Shown here piece after piece: positions 56,279 through 64,000 of a DNA stretch of 64,000 nt; position 1 is the first letter of the stretch; every line of letters begins with the position of its first letter. Under the pieces are notes generated by a model. The model was not told the DNA's origin, made no database searches, and saw only the letters and a program-made list of their open reading frames with translations. Origin of the DNA: Pyropia haitanensis. Lineage: Eukaryota > Rhodophyta > Bangiophyceae > Bangiales > Bangiaceae. The stretch is taken from positions 3,325,206-3,389,205 of the forward strand of contig SDUX01000001.1 in assembly GCA_008729055.1 (NCBI GenBank), written 5' to 3'. A program made the translations under genes and the position numbers.

Positions 56279-59200
56279 TCACCCGACGAGCTTGTCAGAG
56301 AACCCCCCCGTGTGAGGGACCTTCTCGTACTGCCGCTGCCGCCGCCGCTCCTCCCGCCGGTCGGCTGACCGGCGGCCGCTGCCGCGGGGGGCTCGTTGCC
56401 GCGCCAGGCCGCCGCCGCCGCCGCCGCCGCCACCGCCGTCGGCGCTCCCCGCCGCCGACGGCCCAGACCCGGGCGGGTCCGCCTCGGCCCGCACCGCGGC
56501 CGAGGCGAGCGGCGGTGTCAGCCGGCGGCGCCACGACCAGCAGCCGTCGCCGCCGCCGCGTCGGCCACGGCGGCGGCGGCCCTTCTCCAGGTCCCCCTCG
56601 TCGTCGTCGGTAGATAAGTCGCTGCTGCCAGAGCTGTCCGCCTCGGTTCCCGTGCCGCTGTCGTGGCCGTCGTCGACGCCGCCGCCCTCGTCGCCCGACC
56701 CGGCGCCGCTGCCACCGTGGGCGTCGTCGGTCTTCTTCCTCAGCTCCCCGGGTACCGCCACCCACCACCGCAGCCGGTCCGTCTCGTTGAGCACCATCTC
56801 CACCACCACAATTACGCCCGACACGCACGTGGTGATGATGAGCACGTCGAGCGCAGACAGGCGGGCGCGCATGGTGGGCAGCACCACCGCGAGCGTGACC
56901 GACAGCACGACGCGCGTGGCGAGGCGGGGCGTCTTTGTCACCGCCCGCGGGCCACCGTCGTGGAGCGACGCGAGCCCCGCCGACAGGCAAAACACGGCCG
57001 CCCAGGATGCGCTGAAGAGGATCCGCTCGGAGCGGAGGAACGGGTCGGCCGCGGGGGCGGTGCGCAGGGCGGCGGCGCGGACGGCCCAGCCAAGGCTCGC
57101 CGCCGCGAGCACGAGGCTCATGTGGAACAGCAGGTGGCCCAGCACCCACGCCATGCCCGTCCACACCTTGAACCGCAGCGCGTGGTGGCCTTGTGGCAGC
57201 ACCGGCTTGTCCAGGTCAAAGTATACAGAGTGGTAGCTGTACGTAATGAGCGTGCCCATCGCGAGCACAATCATGATGCGGCCGAGATCTGGGCAAAGCA
57301 AGCGCATGGGGCAGGGATGCACCGGCACCAAGAAGAGAGCAACAGCCACGCCATGACCGCAGAGGAGCAGAGACAAGAGAACACAACACCCACCAACGTG
57401 TCAGTCGTCAGAGGAAAACCAACTCGCTGCTGCACGTCAATCGCTCAGCGCCTCCACCAGGCTCAGCGCTCGAGTGCTGCCTCTGCAGCACGACAGGGGT
57501 CGTCGTCGTTCACCCCCACGAGAGCGCGCACCAATTTGCTCAACAACGGTCCTCCCCCCCCACCCTCGTAGCCGACACCTCGTGCGTACCTGCCCCATCT
57601 GACAAGACGGCCGCTCCTTCCAAGAGAAGAACCAGCATGCTGTGTCCACGTTCAAGTACGAAGAAGAGACGGACGGGGGGAGAGAAAAGGAGCCAGCACC
57701 GCACACGCCTCATGCCAGTCAGAAGGAATCCGTCAACGAGGTGAGCAGAGTCCTGACCATACAGCGCCCTACTCAGAAGCACAACGCAATGGGAAGTACC
57801 GGCCCCCCCCTCGGATGAAAGATTCAAGACCCGTTTTTTTTTTTCCAACCCCACCCCCGCAACAGACCTCTCGCCAAGCACAATGAGCGTCAGCAGTTGC
57901 GCCTTCTCCGCCAGGCTCTCCACGTTCACCGACGGGAGCGTCGGGTCCCGGCGGCAGAGTTTGTGCACCTGCCGGAACACCACCGGGTACCACACCAGCC
58001 GGCTCTGGACAGTGCCGATGGCGACCCAAAAGAGCGCCCGCCGCACGGTCGGCGAGCCCACCGCGCCCGCCACCAGGTACGGGATGGCCGTGAGCATGAT
58101 ACACAGGCCGTAGCCGGTGGAGTAGTTCCACAGGTTTGCCGGGTGGTTGAGGATGGGCTCATGCCAGCCGTAGAGGATAAACGAGATGCCGAGAAAGACA
58201 GACGAAGCAAAGGCGGAGAAGCCCACCCCGCGGGCCGCCTCGTCAGAGGTGAACGCCAGCGGCGCCGAGACGCCCACGCCACAGAGCGAGGCCATGGCCA
58301 GATACACCACCAGCTTTTCCATGAGGTCGCCGCAGGACGAGAACATGTTCCACAACCAGCCTGAGGCCAGTCAAAACACATACCAGAGAAGGGAGCACAA
58401 GACAGGGTACACGTCAACAGCAGATCGACGGGTGCGACAAACAGACAAGGAGCAAACAGGAGGTGCACAGCACCAACGCAGAGTCAGCCCAACGAGCGAG
58501 CAACGGTCACTGGACCACAGGTCATCGCACGCCGCAAAGCACGTGCAGCGCGCGCACGCGACACCAGCAAGCTGCCACCAGCAGCCGCCCGCAACGCTCC
58601 ACCGGCGAGAGCGCACGAGCGGCTCCCGCGGACGCGCCCCACCGCTCCTCCCCCACCCGCCCCCGCCGTCCCCCGCCGACTGCCAGACGCACCTGCATCC
58701 CGCCAGATGCCCCACACCGAAGCAAACAGCAGCGCAAACTTTTCCACGTCGCGGTAGTCGGGGTTGGGCGACTTGCGCAGCACCTGGCCAACGGCAGAGG
58801 TACACGAGACCACTGCGCCCAAGCGATGGCAAGACAAAAACAAAAACAGGAAAACAGCAACGCGTGCACCAGTGGGCGCGTGTGAGTGCTGGCAGCGGCC
58901 AACCGTGAGCAAAAACGGGCCACGTGAGCAGGCGTCCTGTGCCATCGTCGGCCCGCGGGGGTCGCCGGCTCGGTGCCACCCTCCCTCAGCCTCTCGTGCG
59001 GGGCGGCCACGCGTACCACACCACCGCGCCCGCCCTTCCCCGCCCGGGCGCCCGCCGAGCACGTACCAATGAGGTCCATGAAGAGCTCGTCCGTGCCAAT
59101 GACGCGGGTGCTGCCCTCCCGCACGAGCGTGCCGTTCTCCACGTACTGACGGAGCCAGCGGCGGCGGTACAGCCGCCGCCAGAGCGCAAACGCACGCGAC

Positions 59201-60582
59201 TCGCGCTTCTTGCGCCGGTGCTCCTTGCGCGCCTCGTCCTGCATCTGGGGGGCCTCCTCCACCTGGTCCGAGCCACACGACTCCCTGGTGGGGCCGCCCC
59301 CGTCACCGCGAGCAGAGCCGCCGTCCCCGTCCGGCCTGTTCTCGTCGCCACCACTGTCGCCACCGCCACCGCTGCCGCCGCCGTCATCGCCGCCACCATC
59401 ACCGTCGCCACCGCTGCCGCCGCCGCCGTCGCCGCCGCCGCCGCCGCCGCCGCCGCTGCCGCCGTCGCTGCCACTGTCGCCGCCGTCACCGTCCGCGTCA
59501 TCGACGCGCCCCGCGCCGTCGCCGTCCGACCCCCCCCCGCCGCGGCCGTCACCATCAGACGCACCCTCCCCCCCGCCGCCATTCGACCCCCCCCCTCCCC
59601 CCCCACCGTCCCCCGCATTGGCCGACCCATCCGGGCCCGCCCCCTCGTCCGCTGCGAGCGGGTCGTGGTCGCTGTCCTCCCGGTCCACGACGTACACGTC
59701 CTCCTCCAGCTCCCCAAACTGCTCGTCCGTCTCGTGCGCGTCGGCCTTCTCGCCGACGCTGCCAGCGGGGCCGCTGCTGTCTCCGCCGCTCGACGCCGTG
59801 CCGCTGCCCCGCCGGGTCGCCTCGCCGCCGCCGCCGTCGCCGCCGCCACCGGCGCTGCCGGCGTCGCCGTCCCCGCGGCGGCGACCAGCACCGTCGCCAC
59901 CGCCGCCACCGTCGCGGTCGCTACCACCACCGCTGCCACCGTCGGCGTCGTGGCTGTCGCCGCCGCCCTCACTCGCCTCATTGTCGCTGTCCTCCACGTA
60001 GTCCGTCTCGATGACCGCCTCTGTCCGGTTGCCAAACTCATCCTCCGTGCCGTGCGACCGTGACGGCTTGCCGCCCCCGCCGTCCCCGTCGCTCCCACCG
60101 CCGCCGTCCGCGTCGGCGTCGCCCCCGCCCTCCGAGGCGTCTCCGTCCTCGCCCGCGCCGCCATCCGCCTCCTCCTCACTCCCCGCCCCCCCCCCCTCAC
60201 GCCGCCGCCGCTGCCGCCGTCGCCGCCACCGCTGCCGCTGCCGCTGCCGCTGCCGCTGCCGCTGCCGCTGCCGCTACCGCCGCAGCCGCCGCCGCCACCG
60301 CTGCCGCCGTCGCCACCGCCGCCGCCGCCGCCACCACCACCACCGCCACCCCCCCCCCCCCGCCCCCCTTGGGCTTGCGCCTCGCCGCGTCGCTGCGCGG
60401 CTTGCGGCCGGCCGTCCCCAGCGCCCCCCCCCCCCGTCACTGCCGCTCGCGTCGTCCCCCATGTGGTCGTCATCGCCGTGGCCGTCGGGCCCGCCGTCCG
60501 CGCGGTCGCCCGCCTCGTCGCTGCCGTGCGCGTCGGCCGCGTCCGCCTCGTGCTCCGCGTCGTGGGCGCCCCACGTCTCCAT
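56279..60582 (-). CDS. LtrA-type (low temperature requirement A) membrane protein, five exons
   Basis: My model: exon 1 60582-59067, exon 2 58812-58693, exon 3 58360-57868, exon 4 57639-57590 (50 nt), exon 5 57288-56279. All introns are GT-AG, and phases 1, 1, 2, 1 agree at every join. Exon 1 starts METWGAHDAEHEAD and encodes a very acidic Gly/Asp-rich cytosolic part, then KKRESRAFALWRRLYRRRW and TRVIGTDELFMDLI. Exons 2-5 give the multi-pass LtrA region: FALLFASVWGIWRDA, SAFASSVFLGISFILYG, LTLIVLGE-S, MLVLLLEGAAVLSDGA, GRIMIVLAMGTLITYSYH, VYFDLDKP. The LGES motif after a hydrophobic stretch is the family mark. A Ser/Asp and basic C-terminal tail ends DKLVG. A G run near 60340-60370 breaks the exon 1 frame. 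Function of the family is unclear. Confidence 0.85.
60236..60276 (-). repeat. (GGCAGC)n hexanucleotide repeat in LtrA exon 1
   Basis: Six to seven copies of CTGCCG on the plus strand; in the likely reading frame they encode Gly-Ser repeats. Confidence 0.85.
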
Positions 60583-62280
60583 CGCGGCAGCGGGGGGGGG
60601 GGGGGGGGGGGTGGGCTCGCGCGGCGGGAGGGGGGGGGGGTGAGCCCCGCCACGGGGGGACGGAGTTGGGGGGGTGCCGGCCGGCGGCGGGAGGACCGCG
60701 GCAACGACAGGCGGCGGCGGCAGCGCCGGGCCACCCCCTCCTCCCGCCCTGGCGACGCTGACCACGGGGGCGGCGGGCCGCGGCGGGGCCGGTGCGTGGC
60801 CACGGCGCGGCGGCGGTCTGCCGCACACGCGAGCGGCGGGCGGGGTGCGGCGGCGGGCGGTGCCGCCGCTGTCGGGTGCAGCGATGAGCTCCCGCGGCGG
60901 CACGCGGCTCGGCCGTGTCCGGCCGCCGCGGCGTGCGTGTGAGGGAGCCCCTCCTGATCCGGCGCGTCTTGCGGCGGGGGTGGCCCGCGCCGTCCCGGTA
61001 CAGGCTGTCCCGCAAACGCGGCAGCACGGACGGAAGCGGCCCCAAGAGCGGGGCGCCCATTGGGTTGGCGTGACTCGCTTCGCCTCCTCTTCCGTGGCTC
61101 CACGTATTAATACTGTACAGTACCATAGGTATGGGGCCGGGGACAACGGCCGCATCCCCGGCCATTGAAACGGTTCTCGGTTTTCCGTATTTGGTGCGAG
61201 ACGGGGTAGACACGCAGCGAGCGGCGACGGACACGGCGGCGCCGCCTCTTGTCTGGGTGGACGCCCGCCCACTCTACGCCCGCCGCCACGGCCGACGGCA
61301 CGACGCTAGGGCGGACGGCGCCCCTGTTTTGACACCCCCCGCGAGGGTGTCGACGCCCGTTGCCTGGTGCCGCTGGCCAGCCTCGGCCACGACGTTGGCC
61401 ACCGGCCACTTTGCCACCCGCTCGACGCCAAGGTCCTCCCCGGGGGGGGGGCCCCGGCCAACGCCAGCCCGAGAGGCGGCGCGGACGCTGCGCCACGAGT
61501 GGCGCCCGGGCGTGCGGGACGGCGCCATCCCCGCGAGGATGATGGGGCTGGTCGCCAACGACGAGGGCGGCCCCGCCACGGAGCGGGCGGGCTGGCTGGC
61601 GTGGCACTCGCGCCGACTCGCCATGCCCTGCCGAGTGGACGCCCGCCACGCGGGTGGAGCGGGCGTGCCATCCTCGCCACCGACGGGCAGGGGCGTGACG
61701 GCAGCATCGATCGCACAAAGCCTGGTGGCGTGGACCGACGCGGTCATGGCGGGCGCCGCCAGGGGCCGTTGCGACGTCGGCAGCGCCGCCGCACCGCTTC
61801 CGCCCCCCCCCCATCGCCGGCGGGAAACGCCCTCTCCCCATCAGCGGCGCCCTCCTCTATCGGCGGCGCCCTCCGCCGTCAGCCCGGCGCCTGCCTCAGT
61901 GCCGTTTGCGCCCGTGCCGTCGGCGCAACTCCTTCCTCAACGCCTCGTGCCACCCGCCTGGCCGGCGTGCCACGAGCCTCACGGGTCCCCGTTCAGGCGC
62001 CAGGATCGATGCCCGGCTGGCGGTGGCCTCCGGGTGGGCTAGCCCAGTCGCGGTGGCGGGCAGCCATGCCGTCGGCACCGGCTCCCACCGCCGCCCGCAA
62101 CCGACAAGTAAGCGCGGGGGTGCAGAGCCAAGCGGTAAGGTGGAGAGGGCCACGCGATGGGAATCGACGACACCACGGCGGCGATCCCCCCCACCTCCAC
62201 CGCCGGCCGACATCCGCAGGAAGAAACAGCCGCCACGACAACCCGCAGCGACGTCCCTACTCACCCCACGCAGGCCCCTT
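60583..62280. other. Unassigned region upstream of LtrA
   Basis: The LtrA promoter side, with the palindromic TACTGTACAGTA at 61111-61122 in an AT-richer patch. From 61131 a plus-strand frame of 303 codons is open. Its translation shows no domain, and two competing frames look equally plausible, so I do not call a gene. Confidence 0.45.
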
Positions 62281-62525
62281 CCCCACAACAACCATCTCGC
62301 CTCCCCCCCCGCCACCCACCACCACCACCACGCTCCCGTGGGCCGCCCGCCCCTCTCCCCCCCACCCCCCCCCCACCCACACGCCGCACACACCCCCCCC
62401 CCCGACCCCCCCCACCCCCCCACCCACCCGACCCCCCCACCCCCCACCCACCCGACCCCCCCCACCCCCCCCCCCTCTCACACCCCCGCCGCACGCCCAA
62501 ACCGGGCGACCGCCCGCGGGCAGCG
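62281..62525 (-). repeat. C-rich CCCACCC tract, G-quadruplex-prone on the minus strand
   Basis: Dense CCC(A/G)CCC repeats with C runs up to about eleven. The minus strand reads as many G3+ runs with short GT or GTC loops. It may be the G-rich intron or 3' region of the minus-strand frame to its right. Confidence 0.6.
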
Positions 62526-62529
62526 GCGC

Positions 62530-62723
62530 CAGTCCCCCCCCCCCCCCCCACGCGGCCGCCGAGCGCCTTGGCCACCTCCGCCGCGTACGCGCCGCCGACG
62601 CCGCCGGGCGTGGCGAGCGCCGCGGCGAGCGCGTCGGCGGCCGCCGCGGGCGCGCCCGCGCGGCCACACGCGGCGCGGGCGGCGGCGGCGGCGAGCGCCG
62701 CGGCGGCGGCCGCGTCCAGGCCC

Positions 62724-62769
<46 letters not shown>

Positions 62770-63204
62770 GACGCTCGGCGGCCGCTCCCCCGCCACGGGC
62801 GCCCGCCACCGCCGCCGCCGGGGACACCCCCCGGTACGCGGCGGTGAGCGCGCCGCCGGTCGCCCCCCCAGCCACCGTCGCCGCCGCGCGGCGCGCGTCG
62901 GCCGCGAGCAGCGCGCGGAGGCGGGCGGTGGCGGGGGCGGACAGGCCGAGCGAGGCGGCCGCGTCGGTGGCGGCGACGGGCGCGGCGGGCGCTAGCATCG
63001 ACGAGCGTGCCGACGGGGGGGGGGCACGCGCCGTCGCCGTCGCCGCCGCCGATCCGAGCGTGGGCGCGGCGGCCGCCGCGGTCGCCGCCGCGGCCGCCGG
63101 CGCTGCCGCGGGGCGGGCGGGCCGCTTGTGTGGCGGCGAGGGGGGGGGGACGCCGCCAGCTCCGCCGCCAAAGCGGCCAGGTCCTCATCATCGGATGAAT
63201 CCAT
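62530..63204 (-). CDS. Hypothetical Ala-rich protein, acidic N-terminus
   Basis: The ATG at 63204 opens MDSSDDEDLAALAAELAAS. After a C/G run near 63143-63150 a second frame continues with PPHKRPARPAAAP, then ATDAAASLGLSAPATARLRALLAADARRAA, a Gly run, and AYAAEVAKALGG before the G-rich tract. The acidic opening, a KRPAR cluster and helical Ala/Leu blocks suggest a nuclear or scaffold protein. No family is recognised, and the 3' end (splice or stop) is not determined. Confidence 0.4.
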
Positions 63205-63857
63205 GGGCGGGCTGGGCGGGGGGGAGTGGGGGGGGGGCACCGGCGGCGATCAGACGTAGGGGGGGGGGGGGGGGGGGAGGAAGCACCGAGGGGGAGACGG
63301 GGGAGGAGCTGGTGGCGCGCGACACTGGGAAGGTGACCCCAGCAGACCAAGGGCATTCGAGACGAGCAGTTTTTTTGGCTCATCGTACGAAATCAGCGGA
63401 TTCATGTACAGAGCAAACTGTACCGCAAAAGATCACGCGCTGCTGCGGGCTCGTGGGCCCGATGCGGCGTCGCCCGCCGTAGGAGTTGTCTGCCATGCGG
63501 TGTCCAATTACGCCCGCGGGCACTCCAGCGGAGCGCCGCGCAGATCGTCGGCCCGCCCCGACGGCCGCCCCGCCGCCGGCCCGTCGCGCGCTGGCGGTGG
63601 CGGCGGCACGGCGGTGGTGGCGGCGGCGTGTTGGCGGCGGCAGCGGCACGTTGGCGACGGCAGCGGCACGTTGGCGGCGGTAGCGGTGGAGGTGGCGGCG
63701 GCGGCGGCGGCGGCAGCGGCCTGTGGCTGGCGGGCGGGGCCCTGTCGGTCGCCGCGGTCGCGGCGGCGGCGACCGGCCACGCCTGGTGGCCTGGCTAGCA
63801 GAGAGCCACACCCGTTGCGGCGCACGCCGGCGTCGCGCCGACCCCACCACCGGCAGC
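63205..63857. other. Intergenic
   Basis: It has a G run of about 19 near 63259-63277 and an AT-richer patch at 63360-63430 that may be a divergent promoter. No gene is seen. Confidence 0.45.
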
Positions 63858-64000
63858 ATGGTTGCCACCGACGGGCCAGCGACGGCTGCCGCCGCGCCGC
63901 GCCCCCCCCCGTCCGATGTGGGGCCTGGCCCAGCCGACACGGCGGGCTCGCCAGCGACGGCGGCGGCGGCGCCCCCCCCCCCCAGCGCCGCCACCACCGC
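63858..64000 (+). CDS. Possible gene start, truncated by the window edge
   Basis: The ATG at 63858 (MVATDGPATAAAAP) opens a frame that stays open to the edge, with an Ala/Pro-rich N-terminus like the other genes here. Too little is present to assign a function. Confidence 0.3.
   Translation, partial: MVATDGPATAAAAPRPPPSDVGPGPADTAGSPATAAAAPPPPSAATT

Noticed and set aside
58986..61103. 705-codon minus-strand frame, Thr/Ala/Arg-rich
   Set aside because: Out-of-frame shadow of LtrA exon 1; the acidic frame connects by splicing to the membrane exons.
61131..62042. 303-codon plus-strand frame
   Set aside because: No motif, and two other frames over the same bases look equally likely; not supported as a gene.
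1..64000. CRISPR array, rRNA operon or bacterial operons
   Set aside because: No spaced direct repeats of that kind, no rRNA, and spliced eukaryotic gene structure throughout.

Overview
The window looks like nuclear DNA of a GC-rich photosynthetic eukaryote. A red alga of the Porphyra/Pyropia type is the best guess. This rests on gene content: a TOC-family plastid import GTPase, a protein with a plastid-type leader and a starch-binding-like module, a MEF2-type MADS factor, short spliceosomal introns with GTACGT/GTGCGT donors, and a tRNA gene with an apparent D-arm intron (a habit described in red algae). The taxon is inference, because no rRNA or organelle marker is present. Long C or G mononucleotide runs and GGC/GCC triplet runs are everywhere. 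Most real genes change reading frame exactly at such runs.

Layout. 1-4.2 kb is a degenerate GC-rich tandem satellite, followed by 2.5 kb with nothing recognisable. At 6.7-15.4 kb a CoA-diphosphatase-type Nudix gene (+) is split by a 7,369-bp Ty3/gypsy chromovirus on the minus strand. The element has two 862-bp LTRs with one visible difference, a GTGCT target duplication, gag, a CCCAAAA slippery site, and pol with protease, RT, RNase H, integrase and a chromodomain. It also carries an extra zinc-finger reading frame between the 5' LTR and gag. At 17.5-18.0 kb lies a PIF/Harbinger-type MITE.

Then come: a LITAF-domain protein (+, 18.8 kb); an NSUN2/TRM4-type RNA m5C methyltransferase (+, 19.8-23.5 kb); a double-domain type II membrane glycosyltransferase (-, 23.7-26.0 kb), divergent from a carbohydrate-binding plus EF-hand-like protein (+, 26.3-27.4 kb); a two-exon plastid-type two-TM protein (-, 28.1-29.0 kb); a MEF2-type MADS-box gene (+, 30.5-34.2 kb), convergent with an MFS transporter (-, 34.9-36.8 kb); a tiny Trp-rich ORF (38.8 kb); tRNA-Pro(CGG) (-, 39.4 kb); and a DUF218 membrane protein (+, 39.8-41.5 kb), convergent with a large TOC-type GTPase that has an N-terminal calponin-homology domain (-, 41.7-45.3 kb).

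A lower-GC, gene-poor island (45.3-49.9 kb) holds a 167-nt imperfect foldback. The rest is a bZIP factor with an Ala/Gln repeat domain (+, 50.0-53.2 kb), a DNL zinc-finger Hsp70-escort protein (-, 53.7-54.9 kb), a five-exon LtrA-type membrane protein with a 50-nt microexon (-, 56.3-60.6 kb), and low-complexity DNA with one hypothetical gene and a possible gene start at the right edge.

The genes do not form a pathway; this is an ordinary eukaryotic mosaic. The most unusual items are the CH-TOC GTPase fusion, the zinc-finger frame inside the retroelement, the D-arm insertion in tRNA-Pro, the foldback at 46.4 kb, and the fresh transposon insertion that breaks the Nudix gene.
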